Positions 33,441-42,487 of a stretch of DNA of 64,000 nucleotides are shown here, one piece after another; positions within the stretch are counted from its first letter, which is position 1; each line of letters starts with the position of its first letter. The notes under the pieces were generated by a model, which saw nothing but the letters and a program-made list of their open reading frames with translations, ran no database searches and had not been told where the DNA came from. Source of the DNA: Candidatus Devosia phytovorans (GTDB taxonomy: Bacteria; Pseudomonadota; Alphaproteobacteria; Rhizobiales; Devosiaceae); the NCBI GenBank assembly GCA_029202405.1, contig CP119312.1:2547001-2611000 (forward strand), in the 5' to 3' direction. Position numbers and translations under genes: made by a program.

Positions 33441-34046
33441 ATGGGCGCGGACAATCCCTACAGTAAGCCCATGAATTCGCTTGAAGGACAATTCCTGATC
33501 GCCATGCCGGACATGGCTGATGAACGCTTTACCGAGAGCGTGATCCTTGTCGTCGGTCATGGCGACGAAGGTGCGATGGGCATTGTGGTCAATCACGAAC
33601 TGGCCAATCTGCGCTTTGCCGATATCCTCGACGAACTCGACCTGGGCGATCCGGATGCGGTGATCCGTCTGCCCGATTCCATTCGCCAGCGCGTGGTGAT
33701 GCGCGGCGGCCCGGTGGAGAAGGGGCGCGGTTTCGTGCTGCATTCATCCGACTACCGGAGCGGAAATACCTACAAGGTCACCGACGGCATCTGCCTCACC
33801 GCCACGCTCGATATCCTCAAGGCCATGGCTTTCGGCCCGGCCCCGCGCTCAGCGCTGTTTGCGCTTGGCTGCTGCGGCTGGAGCGCGGGGCAGCTTGAGG
33901 GCGAGATCGTTGACAATGGCTGGCTGACCGCGCCGTTCAGCCGCGAATTGCTATTCGATACGCCGGTGGACGAGCGCTATGAAGCGGCCCTCGCCAGCCT
34001 TCACATCACCCGCGCCACCCTCAGCCCGGATGCCGGCCACGCCTGA
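33441..34046 (+). CDS. YqgE/AlgH family protein
   Basis: 201 residues of the DUF179 (YqgE/AlgH) family, cytoplasmic and of unclear biochemical role. Conserved blocks: GQFLIAMPDMADERFTESVILV, GAMGIVVN, RGGPVEKGRGFVLH, GCCGWSAGQLEGEI. Start uncertain: ATG 33441 gives ten extra residues, while the second ATG at 33471 (MNSLEGQF) fits the family equally well; neither has a good ribosome site. Convergent with the EAL gene (9-bp gap). Confidence 0.93.
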   Translation: MGADNPYSKPMNSLEGQFLIAMPDMADERFTESVILVVGHGDEGAMGIVVNHELANLRFADILDELDLGDPDAVIRLPDSIRQRVVMRGGPVEKGRGFVLHSSDYRSGNTYKVTDGICLTATLDILKAMAFGPAPRSALFALGCCGWSAGQLEGEIVDNGWLTAPFSRELLFDTPVDERYEAALASLHITRATLSPDAGHA

Positions 34047-34055
34047 GCGTGACCG

Positions 34056-36935
34056 TTACTTACCCAGCTGCGCGGCGAGCTTCTTGCCAAATTCCGCACC
34101 GGTCAGTGCCGCGCCGAAGGCAAAGCCTTGGGCATAGCGGCAGTTAAGCTGACGCAGGCGGTCGATCTCGTCCTGCGTCTCGACGCCTTCGGCGACGACC
34201 ATCAGATCGAGGTCAAGCGCCAGCTGCACCACGGCCTTGATGATCGGACCCTGGGTATGGGCGATGCCATTGGCGTCGCTGATCTTGACGAAAGCCGCGG
34301 GGATCTTGATCGTGTCGAAGGGGAAGCGGTGCAGGTAGCTCAGCGATGAGTGGCCGGTGCCGAAATCATCGAGCGCCAGCCCGAGACCCAGGTTGCGCAG
34401 GGCCTGCAGCATATAGGCCGAGTGCTCGGGATTGGTCATCACCTGGCTTTCGGTAATCTCGAGCTTGAGGCGACGCGCCAGATCCTTATCCTGACTGACG
34501 AGGTTGCGCATGTCGTTGAGCAGTGTTTCCGTCGCCAGCTGGGTCGGCGAGAGATTGACCGAGATGAAAAAGTCCTCGGGCAGGCCGATGCTGTTCATCC
34601 AGTCGCGCGCCTGGGCCGCGGATTGCTCGAAGGCGAGACGGCCGAGCTTTTCGATCTGGCCAGAGCGTTCGGCCAGCGGCACGAATTCATCGGGATTGAC
34701 CACGCCGCGCGTCGGATGGGTCCAGCGCATCAGCGCCTCGGCACCGACGGTCTGGCCGGTCTGCAGGTCAACCACGGGCTGGAACTGCACATGCAGCTCA
34801 CCTTGCTTCATGCCGCGTTCGAGATCTTCCTCACTGGCGCGGTTGTAGGCAGCGATGGAGCGGGCCGAGGCGCGATAGGCTTCGATCCGGTCGCCACCGA
34901 GGCGCTTGGCGTAATACATGGCCAGCTCGGCATCGCGCAGCACATCGGCGGCAGTCGCCGGGTTGCTGTCATAGATGGTGACGCCGATGGAGGCCGACAG
35001 CGTCAGGTCGCGGTCGCCGAAATTGAACGGGGCCTTCAGCGCCTTGCGGATCTGCTCGGCCGTTTCAGCAATCTTGCCGGCGGCCTGTTCAGAAGCGAGG
35101 ATCACGGCGAACTGGTCGCCGGTCACACGGGCCACGGTATCGAGCGGGCGCATGATGCGGGCGATGCGGCGCGAAATCGCCAGCAGCACCGAATCGGCAG
35201 CCGAGTGGCCAATGCGCTCTTCGAGCTCCATGAAGCGGTCGATATCGATCAGGAAGACCGCCGGCTTGGTGCCACCCGGCGTCTTGGCACGCACCAGGGC
35301 GCGTTCCAGCCGGTCGAGGAAGAGCATGCGGTTGGGCAGGCCCGTCAGGCTGTCATGCACGGCGTCATGCAGCAGGCGCTCGCGGGCCGCACGGTCCTCC
35401 GTCACATCCTGCAGCGTGCCGACGATGCGGTTGACTTGGCCGTCGCCGCCCAGCACCGGCTTCACGCGCATGCGGAAGCTGCGATAGCTGCCATCGTGGC
35501 CGGCGATGCGCATGTCGGCTGAAACCTTGCCGCGGCGGAGTTCAACCAGCGTGTCGAAGGCTGTGCGGAAGCGGTCGCGGTCATCGGGATGGACGCGGTC
35601 GAGCCAGCGCTTGATGGCGCCGCGCAGCGCGCCGCGCTTTTCGCCGAGGCGCGTGGCCAGTTCGTCGCTGACGGCGACACGATCCCGCTCGATGTTCCAG
35701 TCAAAGACGAAATCGCCCGAGCCGGTCAGCGCCAGCGCGCGGCGCTCGACCTCGCTCAGCGTGCCGATCGTCACCTGCCCTTCGGAGAAGGCGTGCTGCA
35801 CCGCGGTAAAGCCGAGCAGCATGACAATGAGCACCAGCCCGCCACCCACGGCAGGCTGGGCCACGTCGTTGGAGACCTGACCGGACAGCACCATCCAGGA
35901 ATAGAACAGCCAGGCGATGAGGATGATCCAGGTCGGCACCAGCAGCACGGCACGATCGTAGCCGCGCAGCGCCAGCAGGAGGATCAGGAAGAAGCCCGAG
36001 ACACCCAGCAGCGCCAGCACGAGCCGCGCAATCGATGCGGCAATGGCCGGCTGGAAGAAGGCGAAGCCGAAAAGGGCGAGAAACAGCGCCGCAAGGCCCA
36101 GCGCCAGATGGATGAAGCGCAGGTGCCAGCGATGGAGGTTGAGATAGATGAAGAGGAAGCCGGCGAGTGTCGTCGCTATGCCCGCCTCCGCCGCGGCGCG
36201 CAGTGGCTGTATGCCGCCAGCCGGCAGTCCGAGGATGCGGCCGAGCACACCGAAATCGATCAGGAGATAAGCCAGCACGGCCCAGGCGAAGGCCGCGGTC
36301 GCGGGGAAGACGCCACGCCCCTTCACAACGAACATGATGGTCAGGAATACCGCCGCAAGCGCCGCCACGCCGAGCACCACGCCGCGGAACAGGGTGAAGG
36401 AATTGACGTAGTCGCGGTAGGCATTGGGCTGCCAGAGATAGAGCTCGGGCAGTTCGGCGCCGGCCAGTTCGGCCACAAAGGTCACGGTCGCGCCGGGATC
36501 GAGGGTGACCTCGAAAACATCGGCTTCGCTGTCGACGAGGCGAATGGGGCGGATGCCGGCGCTCGGCGTCAATGCATTGAGTCGGTCGTCACCCAGGTCA
36601 GGCTGGAAAATGCCGGATCCCGGCAGGCGAAAAAACGGCGCCACGAGCAGGCGCTCGATCTGCTGGTCGCTCTCGTTACGCAGCGCGAACAGAGCGAAAT
36701 TGGGCGTGGTGCCCTGCTGGCTGGCCAGCACTTCGATACGGCGGATGATGCCGTCTTCGCCCGGTGCGGTCGACAGCTGCACGCGGCCCTCGGGACCGGG
36801 CTGTATCTCGATGACATCGCTGAGATTGACGGCGTTGACGTCTTCGGGGACGGAAATGACTTCGAAAGCGGCGGCTGGGGCCAGGGCGCCCAGCGCGAAC
36901 GCAAGACACATCGCTAGTGCTATGAGGTGACGCAT
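34056..36935 (-). CDS. Membrane GGDEF/EAL protein with PAS domain (probable c-di-GMP phosphodiesterase)
   Basis: 959 residues. Signal peptide, a periplasmic region of about 170 residues and then seven or so membrane helices give a 7TMR-DISM-like sensor layout. A PAS domain (residues ~400-510), a GGDEF domain and an EAL domain follow. The GGDEF signature is degenerate (TGDQF), so cyclase activity is unlikely, but the inhibitory-site RPLD five residues upstream is kept and may bind c-di-GMP. The EAL domain looks active (GAEALMRW, DDFGTGHSSLSYLHRF). The ATG at 36935 is preferred because it gives a clean signal peptide; an in-frame start at 37016 is possible. Confidence 0.88.
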   Translation of the reverse strand: MRHLIALAMCLAFALGALAPAAAFEVISVPEDVNAVNLSDVIEIQPGPEGRVQLSTAPGEDGIIRRIEVLASQQGTTPNFALFALRNESDQQIERLLVAPFFRLPGSGIFQPDLGDDRLNALTPSAGIRPIRLVDSEADVFEVTLDPGATVTFVAELAGAELPELYLWQPNAYRDYVNSFTLFRGVVLGVAALAAVFLTIMFVVKGRGVFPATAAFAWAVLAYLLIDFGVLGRILGLPAGGIQPLRAAAEAGIATTLAGFLFIYLNLHRWHLRFIHLALGLAALFLALFGFAFFQPAIAASIARLVLALLGVSGFFLILLLALRGYDRAVLLVPTWIILIAWLFYSWMVLSGQVSNDVAQPAVGGGLVLIVMLLGFTAVQHAFSEGQVTIGTLSEVERRALALTGSGDFVFDWNIERDRVAVSDELATRLGEKRGALRGAIKRWLDRVHPDDRDRFRTAFDTLVELRRGKVSADMRIAGHDGSYRSFRMRVKPVLGGDGQVNRIVGTLQDVTEDRAARERLLHDAVHDSLTGLPNRMLFLDRLERALVRAKTPGGTKPAVFLIDIDRFMELEERIGHSAADSVLLAISRRIARIMRPLDTVARVTGDQFAVILASEQAAGKIAETAEQIRKALKAPFNFGDRDLTLSASIGVTIYDSNPATAADVLRDAELAMYYAKRLGGDRIEAYRASARSIAAYNRASEEDLERGMKQGELHVQFQPVVDLQTGQTVGAEALMRWTHPTRGVVNPDEFVPLAERSGQIEKLGRLAFEQSAAQARDWMNSIGLPEDFFISVNLSPTQLATETLLNDMRNLVSQDKDLARRLKLEITESQVMTNPEHSAYMLQALRNLGLGLALDDFGTGHSSLSYLHRFPFDTIKIPAAFVKISDANGIAHTQGPIIKAVVQLALDLDLMVVAEGVETQDEIDRLRQLNCRYAQGFAFGAALTGAEFGKKLAAQLGK

Positions 36936-37099
36936 CAGGGGCGAGTATATCCTGCGGTAGGCTTCATTGTGGCAACACTGCCGATACAGTCCCGATGAGC
37001 CCATCGGAGATGGCATCCTCTTGGCGGGAGCATGCTTTGGTAGCGGGGATTGTATCGTGCGACAAGGTTAGCGAGATGTTGCCAAATGGCAACAAGGGT

Positions 37100-37711
37100 T
37101 CAGACGAAGCGCCCGCCATAGCGCCCGACCTCGTAGCGCTCCTTGGTCAGCCCGAACAGGACATGGTCCTCCCAGTGGCCATTGATCTGTAGATAACTCT
37201 TGGCAAAGCCCTCTTCGACGAAGCCATTTTTCTCCAGTACACGGCGCGACGCCATGTTTCCGGGGAGAAAGGCAGCGTGGATGCGATGCAGATCGAGGGT
37301 GTCGAAAACGAAGGGCAGGCTGGCAGAGACCGCCTCGCTCATCATGCCCTTGCCGGCAAATGGCTGGCCCATCCAGTAGCCGAGATTGACGAATTGTGCG
37401 GCGCGGCGCCGCACGTTGGAAAGCGTTATTCCACCGACGAGAGTTTCGTTGCCGGCCAGGGTCTGGAAAATGAAGAAGGAATAGTCACTCCCCTCCTCCG
37501 CTTCCAGCCGGGCACGCTTGACGCGGGTCGCGAAAACCCGGCGCCCCAGATCCGCTTCGGTCCAGCGCGGCTCGAAGGGCCGGAGGAAATCGCGGCTGGC
37601 GCTGCGCAGGGCGTACCATTGCTCGTAGTCAGCCAGCTGCGGCAGCCGCAACAGCAGGCGCGGCCCGCGCAGGGCAATCAGCGGAGCGGGAGATGACCAG
37701 GGCCAGAGCAT
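37100..37711 (-). CDS. GNAT N-acetyltransferase (RimJ/RimL type)
   Basis: 203 residues. The acetyl-CoA binding segment is NLGYWMGQPFAGKGMMSEAV, followed by LHRIHAAFLPGNMASRRVLEKNGF, as in the RimJ/RimL group that acetylates protein N-termini. The target is unknown. It starts 16 bp after the M16 peptidase stop; the thrC / M16 / acetyltransferase order recurs in this order of bacteria, consistent with one transcript. Confidence 0.88.
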   Translation of the reverse strand: MLWPWSSPAPLIALRGPRLLLRLPQLADYEQWYALRSASRDFLRPFEPRWTEADLGRRVFATRVKRARLEAEEGSDYSFFIFQTLAGNETLVGGITLSNVRRRAAQFVNLGYWMGQPFAGKGMMSEAVSASLPFVFDTLDLHRIHAAFLPGNMASRRVLEKNGFVEEGFAKSYLQINGHWEDHVLFGLTKERYEVGRYGGRFV

Positions 37712-37726
37712 GGCTTGGTGTCGGCC

Positions 37727-38989
37727 TCAGCGTTTCAGATGTTCGCGAATGGCTTCTACATCAGGAAGATTTTCGATCGGCCCAATACCGGCCAGGGTTG
37801 GCGCGCCCTGGGTGAAAATCTGCTCGGCAACATCCTGCACGCGCTGGGCGGTGATGGCATTGATGCGCTCAACCGTCTCCTGCATGGGAATCGGACGACC
37901 CCAGAGGATCTGCTGGCGGGCCAATTGCCCGGCGCGGGCCGAGGGGCTTTCAAGCGACATCAGCAGGCCGGCTCTGATCTGGTTGCGGACGCGGATGACC
38001 TCGTCCTCGGTGATGCTCTCGGTGGCGCGCTTGAGTTCGTCGAGCACGACCGGCACCAATTCGCCGACCTCATCCTCGCCCGTTGCTGCAGCGACGCCAA
38101 AGACGCCGCTGTCGGCAAAGGCCCAGTGGAAGGAATAGACCGAATAGCAGAGGCCGCGCTTTTCGCGCACTTCCTGGAAGAGGCGCGAACTCATGCCGCC
38201 ACCCAGGATCGAGGCCAGCACCTGCGCGGCATAGAAGCCATCGGCATTATAGGCGCGACCTTCGAAGCCGACGACAATATGGGCCTGTTCGTGATCCGAG
38301 ATCAGGCGCTCTTCGCCACCCTGATACTCGGCGCGCTGCGGCGCCGGGGCGCCGTTGGGCTTGAGATCGGCAAAGCGCTGCTCGGCCACCTTGACCAGAC
38401 CGGCATGATCCACATTGCCGGCGGCAGCCATCACCATGTGGTCGCCCACATAGTTGCGGTTCATATATTTGCGGACGGTATCGGCCGTGATGTCGCGCAC
38501 AGAATCGACCGTGCCCAGAATGGTGCGGCCGATCGGCTGGGTGGGGAAGGCAGCAGCCTGGAACAGGTCGAAGACGTGATCGTCAGGATTGTCACGGGCC
38601 GCGCCGATTTCCTGGACGATGACCTGCTTCTCGCGCGTCAGCTCGTCGTCATCGAACAGCGAGTTCTGCAGAATATCGCTGAGGATGTCGGCCGCCAGCA
38701 CCACGTCCTCCTTGAGCACGCGGGCAAAGTAGCCGGTATGCTCGATGGAGGTCGCGGCATTGAGGTCGCCGCCGACATTTTCGATGGCTTCGGCGATCTC
38801 GAGCGCATTGCGCGACGTGGTGCCCTTGAAGGCCATATGCTCGAGCAGATGCGAGATACCGTGCTCGGTCTTGCGTTCGCTGCGTGCCCCGGCCTTCACC
38901 CAGACGCCCAGCGAGGCGCTTTCGAGATGCGGCATGTCGTCGGTGAGAACCACCATGCCGTTGTCGAGGGTCGTCGATTTTAAGCTCAA
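37727..38989 (-). CDS. M16-family zinc metallopeptidase
   Basis: 420 residues. The inverted zinc motif HLLEHMAFKGT (HxxEH), with the downstream glutamate within NAATSIEHTGYFARVL, marks an active-type M16 peptidase related to mitochondrial processing peptidase beta. It starts at TTG 38989, with GGAGGAG six bases upstream, giving MSLKSTTLDNG, the usual family N-terminus. A longer in-frame version (from 39070) would overlap thrC by about 59 bp and is unlikely. Substrates are unknown. Confidence 0.9.
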   Translation of the reverse strand: MSLKSTTLDNGMVVLTDDMPHLESASLGVWVKAGARSERKTEHGISHLLEHMAFKGTTSRNALEIAEAIENVGGDLNAATSIEHTGYFARVLKEDVVLAADILSDILQNSLFDDDELTREKQVIVQEIGAARDNPDDHVFDLFQAAAFPTQPIGRTILGTVDSVRDITADTVRKYMNRNYVGDHMVMAAAGNVDHAGLVKVAEQRFADLKPNGAPAPQRAEYQGGEERLISDHEQAHIVVGFEGRAYNADGFYAAQVLASILGGGMSSRLFQEVREKRGLCYSVYSFHWAFADSGVFGVAAATGEDEVGELVPVVLDELKRATESITEDEVIRVRNQIRAGLLMSLESPSARAGQLARQQILWGRPIPMQETVERINAITAQRVQDVAEQIFTQGAPTLAGIGPIENLPDVEAIREHLKR

Positions 38990-39011
38990 ACCAGGCTCCT
39001 CCGCCCTTCGA

Positions 39012-40406
39012 TCAGGCAGCGCGCGTACGCGCAGAAATGAAATCTTCGACCGCAGACTGGTCGTTGGCAAGAATGCTTAAACGCTCCTCACGCGAATGAA
39101 GATCCGCCAGCCAGGCCGGAAGCGCTGGTTCCACGCCCGTGGCGTCCTTGACCGCAGCCGGGAACTTGGCAGGATGAGCCGTGCCCAGGGTAATCATCGG
39201 CGTGGCCCCATGGACCTGATGGCGCGCGACATTGACGCCGACCGCGGTATGCGGATCGAGCAGATAGCCGGCAGCCTTGAGCGTCATGGCGATGGTCGCC
39301 GTCGTCTCGGCCTCGCCTGTGGTGCCGGCCGCGAAATCGCGGCGGATAGCGGCAAGGGCATTGTCGGGCAAGGCAAAGCCGCCGGACTGTTTCAGCCCAT
39401 CCATCATGCGCAGGACAGCCAGGGCGTCGCGCCCTGCCCCTTCGAACAGCAGGCGTTCGAAGTTGGACGAGATCTGGATATCCATGGACGGGCTGATGGT
39501 GGGCGCAACACCGTCCATCTCGTAGCGGCCGGTGTCCATGGTGCGGCGCAGGATGTCGTTGGCATTGGTGGCGATCACCAGCCGCTCGATGGGCAGGCCC
39601 ATCTGCTTGGCGCAGTAGCCGGCAAAGATATCGCCGAAATTGCCCGTCGGCACGGTGAAGCTCACCTTGCGGTGCGGGGACCCGAGCGAAACGGCCGAGG
39701 TGAAGTAATAGACGATCTGCGCGACGATACGGCCCCAGTTGATGGAGTTGACGCCCGAGAGGCGCACGCGGTCGCGGAACTTGTGATTATTGAACATGGC
39801 CTTGACCAGGTTCTGGCAGTCGTCGAACGTGCCTTCGAGCGCAATATTGTGGACATTGGCATCGAGCACGGTGGTCATCTGCCGGCGCTGTACCGCAGAG
39901 GTGCGGCCCTGGGGATGCAGGATGAAGATGTCGGTCGTATCGCGCCCGCGGAACGCCTCGATGGCGGCCGAACCGGTGTCGCCCGAAGTCGCGCCAACGA
40001 TGGTCGCCTTGAGCCCGCGTTCGGCGAGGATATGATCCATCACCCGGCTCAGGAACTGCATGGCCACGTCCTTGAAGGCCAGCGTGGGCCCATGGAACAG
40101 TTCCAGTACGAAGTGATTGGGCTCGATCTCGACCAGCGGCGTCACCGAGGGATGCCGGAACGAAGCATAGGCCTCGTCCAGCATGGTCTTGAGCTGGCTA
40201 GGCGCGATCTCGTCGCCGGTGAAGCGGCTGATGACGGCATAGGCAACATCGGCATAGGGCTTGCCGGCGAAGTCTGCGATTTCGGCTGTGGTGAACTGGG
40301 GCCAGCTTTGCGGCACGTAAAGACCACCGTCGGAGGCCAGGCCTGCCAGGACCGCGTCAGAGAAACCGAGCACGGGCGCCTGGCCACGCGTAGAGACAAA
40401 CTGCAT
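39012..40406 (-). CDS. thrC: Threonine synthase
   Basis: 464 residues. Converts O-phosphohomoserine to threonine with PLP; the Schiff-base lysine is in GPTLAFKDVAMQF. Other blocks: MQFVSTRGQAP at the start, TIVGATSGDTGSAA (phosphate binding), FTVPTGNFGDIFAGYCA. Length fits the longer threonine synthase class. It stands 67 bp after SURF1 and 22 bp before the M16 gene on the same strand. Confidence 0.96.
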   Translation of the reverse strand: MQFVSTRGQAPVLGFSDAVLAGLASDGGLYVPQSWPQFTTAEIADFAGKPYADVAYAVISRFTGDEIAPSQLKTMLDEAYASFRHPSVTPLVEIEPNHFVLELFHGPTLAFKDVAMQFLSRVMDHILAERGLKATIVGATSGDTGSAAIEAFRGRDTTDIFILHPQGRTSAVQRRQMTTVLDANVHNIALEGTFDDCQNLVKAMFNNHKFRDRVRLSGVNSINWGRIVAQIVYYFTSAVSLGSPHRKVSFTVPTGNFGDIFAGYCAKQMGLPIERLVIATNANDILRRTMDTGRYEMDGVAPTISPSMDIQISSNFERLLFEGAGRDALAVLRMMDGLKQSGGFALPDNALAAIRRDFAAGTTGEAETTATIAMTLKAAGYLLDPHTAVGVNVARHQVHGATPMITLGTAHPAKFPAAVKDATGVEPALPAWLADLHSREERLSILANDQSAVEDFISARTRAA

Positions 40407-40473
40407 TGGGGGATTTGGCCCTTTTAGAACTAGTGCAACCTATTCAACCATGAGTTGAACCGCAACCATTGGC

Positions 40474-41232
40474 TCATCCCTTGGCATCAGCCCTTTGGCG
40501 CATGAACCAGAAGCCCAGCATCACCACGGCCACGATGGCAAAGCCATACCAGGTGTAGGCATAGCCGAGATGGTTGTTGGGAAATTCGACGACCGTCTCG
40601 CCGCCCTGGGGCAGTTCACCGGCTGGACCGGCGGGCATGTCGACATAGAAGGGTGCAAAGGGCGCCATGGTCGGATCGACCATTTCGGCAAGGCGGACCG
40701 GGTCGCGCACCCATTCGATACGGTTTGACGTATCGGGCGCGGGCGTCATGAAGCCGGCATGTTCGCCGGGCCGCAGCAGGCCGGAGATGGTCACCATACC
40801 GTCGTCAGCCGTGCCATCGGTAACGGCGGCTGCCTGAAAGTCCTGGGGGATGAAGCCGCGATTGACGAAAACCGTGCCGCCTGCGGCCAGGGCAAAGGGC
40901 GTGACCACCCAGTAGCCGGGGCCCGAGGCTGGGCCATTGGCGTCGGCAAGGCTGGTGAAGACCGTAACCGTCTGGTTATAGCGGAAGCTGCCCGTCAGCG
41001 ATACGGGTTGGAAGTTGAGAGCGTCCAGATCAAGGCTTGACCAGTCGGCCTGGGGCGGCACCGGAATGGGTGCCGCGCTCAGCCGGCTATCGACGGCGGC
41101 AACCAGCGCTTCCTTTTCGGCTAGGCGATGCATCTGCCAGGTGCCGAGCCAGACGCAGGTCACAGCCAGCGCCAGCATCAGGACCACGAAGGTCCAGGTC
41201 ATGACCGGCCCGAGCCGGCGTTTGTCGGTCAT
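40474..41232 (-). CDS. SURF1-family cytochrome oxidase assembly protein
   Basis: 252 residues with one membrane helix at each end (TWTFVVLMLALAVTCVWLGTWQ and GFAIVAVVMLGFWFM) and a periplasmic domain between, the SURF1 layout. SURF1 helps insert heme a into subunit I. Conserved elements WQMHRLAEKEAL, FVNRGFIP and NNHLGYAYTWYGFA are seen. Its ATG overlaps the stop of the DUF983 gene (ATGA). Confidence 0.93.
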   Translation of the reverse strand: MTDKRRLGPVMTWTFVVLMLALAVTCVWLGTWQMHRLAEKEALVAAVDSRLSAAPIPVPPQADWSSLDLDALNFQPVSLTGSFRYNQTVTVFTSLADANGPASGPGYWVVTPFALAAGGTVFVNRGFIPQDFQAAAVTDGTADDGMVTISGLLRPGEHAGFMTPAPDTSNRIEWVRDPVRLAEMVDPTMAPFAPFYVDMPAGPAGELPQGGETVVEFPNNHLGYAYTWYGFAIVAVVMLGFWFMRQRADAKG

Positions 41233-41582
41233 TGGTGCCCCTCATGCGCGTCGTGGCGGTATTGCAAAGCCACCATCACGCCCTTGAAGGGCGGCAAAAG
41301 CAGCAGCGACAGGATCAGCGTGGTGGGAATCCAGAGGATCAGATGGACATAGGGCGCCGGATTGAAAACAGCGCCGACGATCAGTGCCAGGACGATCACC
41401 AGTGGCGCCACGAGGAAGATGACGAAAATGGCCGGGCCATCGCCGCTATCGGCAAACTTGAAATCGAGACCACAGGCCGAGCAGGACGGCGCCACCTTGA
41501 GATAGCCAGCAAACAGCTTTCCCTCGCCGCAGCGCGGGCAGCGACATTTGAGGCCGGTCAGGATGGGCGATGTCACGGACAA
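41229..41582 (-). CDS. DUF983 zinc-ribbon membrane protein
   Basis: About 117 residues. An N-terminal zinc ribbon (CPRCGEGKLF ... CSACGLDF, two CxxC) is followed by two membrane helices (FVIFLVAPLVIVLALIVGAVF and ILWIPTTLILSLLLLP). DUF983 proteins accompany cytochrome oxidase genes in alphaproteobacteria and are presumed assembly factors. The start is uncertain: TTG 41582 has GGAG six bases upstream; GTG 41576 or TTG 41594 are also in frame. Confidence 0.82.
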   Translation of the reverse strand: MSVTSPILTGLKCRCPRCGEGKLFAGYLKVAPSCSACGLDFKFADSGDGPAIFVIFLVAPLVIVLALIVGAVFNPAPYVHLILWIPTTLILSLLLLPPFKGVMVALQYRHDAHEGHQ

Positions 41583-41600
41583 GCTGATCTCCAAAGAAAT

Positions 41601-41627
41601 CGGGGCGCAGCTTGCGGCTGCGCCCCG
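41601..41627 (-). terminator. Hairpin between ctaE and DUF983
   Basis: Perfect 10-bp stem CGGGGCGCAG (41601-41610) / CTGCGCCCCG (41618-41627). Read on the minus strand it is followed by ATTTCTTT and lies 21 bp after the ctaE stop. A moderate terminator or attenuator splitting the structural genes from DUF983/SURF1. Confidence 0.75.
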
Positions 41628-41648
41628 TCGAACCCCAATCGGCCGGGC

Positions 41649-42485
41649 TTAGTGGTGGATCGCCACGCCCCAGCTGCCCCACACATAGATGGAGGCAAAC
41701 AGGAACAGCCAGACCACGTCGACGAAATGCCAGTACCAGGCAGCAAATTCGAAGCCGAGGTGACGCTCGGGGGTGAAGTCACCCTTGAGGGCGCGGATCA
41801 GGCAGACCAGCAGGAAGACGGTACCGATGAAGACGTGGAAGCCATGCAGGCCCGTCGCCATGAAGAAGGTCGCGCCATACATATTGCCCGAGAAGGCGAA
41901 CTGGGCCTCGGTATATTCGAGGATCTGCACGCCGGTGAAGACAGCGCCGAGCAGCACGGTGAGGACCAGGCCCCACTTGAGGCCTTCGCGGTCATTCTCG
42001 AGCAGCGCATGGTGCGCCCAGGTCACGGTCGTGCCCGAGGTCAGCAGCAGCAGCGTATTGAACAGCGGCAGATGGAAGGGATCGAACAGCTCGACGCCGG
42101 TCGGCGGCCAGACGCCACTGGTGGCGGCGACGCGGGCATATTGCTCGACATCGTCGAGGCGGAAGAAACCGTCGAAATAGGCCCAGAAGAAGCCGAAGAA
42201 AACCATGACTTCCGAGGCGATGAACAGGATCATGCCATAGCGGTGATGCATCTGCACCACCGGGGTATGGTCAACGCCATTGTTGGCTTCGCGGATCACG
42301 TCGCTCCACCAGGCGTACATCACATAGAGCACGCCGACGAGGCCGATGAAGAAAACCCACGGGGTCCAGTGGTGCATCCAGAAGATGCCACCCATGGCCA
42401 TGATAAGCACCGCGACCGACATGACGAAGGGCCATGGGCTCGGTGGGACCATGTGATAATCATGGTTCTTGGCTAGATCGGCCAT
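41649..42485 (-). CDS. ctaE: Cytochrome c oxidase subunit III
   Basis: 278 residues, seven membrane helices. Family blocks: KNHDYHMVPPSPWPF, SEVMVFFGFFWAYF, GVELFDPFHLPLFNTLLLL, and the C-terminal FAAWYWHFVDVVWLFLF, with the conserved Glu of helix III. Part of the aa3-type oxidase of the respiratory chain. Its ATG is 2 bp after the ctaG stop. Confidence 0.97.
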   Translation of the reverse strand: MADLAKNHDYHMVPPSPWPFVMSVAVLIMAMGGIFWMHHWTPWVFFIGLVGVLYVMYAWWSDVIREANNGVDHTPVVQMHHRYGMILFIASEVMVFFGFFWAYFDGFFRLDDVEQYARVAATSGVWPPTGVELFDPFHLPLFNTLLLLTSGTTVTWAHHALLENDREGLKWGLVLTVLLGAVFTGVQILEYTEAQFAFSGNMYGATFFMATGLHGFHVFIGTVFLLVCLIRALKGDFTPERHLGFEFAAWYWHFVDVVWLFLFASIYVWGSWGVAIHH

Positions 42486-42487
42486 GT

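Noticed and set aside
35589..36917. A 442-codon plus-strand frame opposite the GGDEF/EAL gene
   Set aside because: Antisense shadow with very polar, repetitive composition and no ribosome site.
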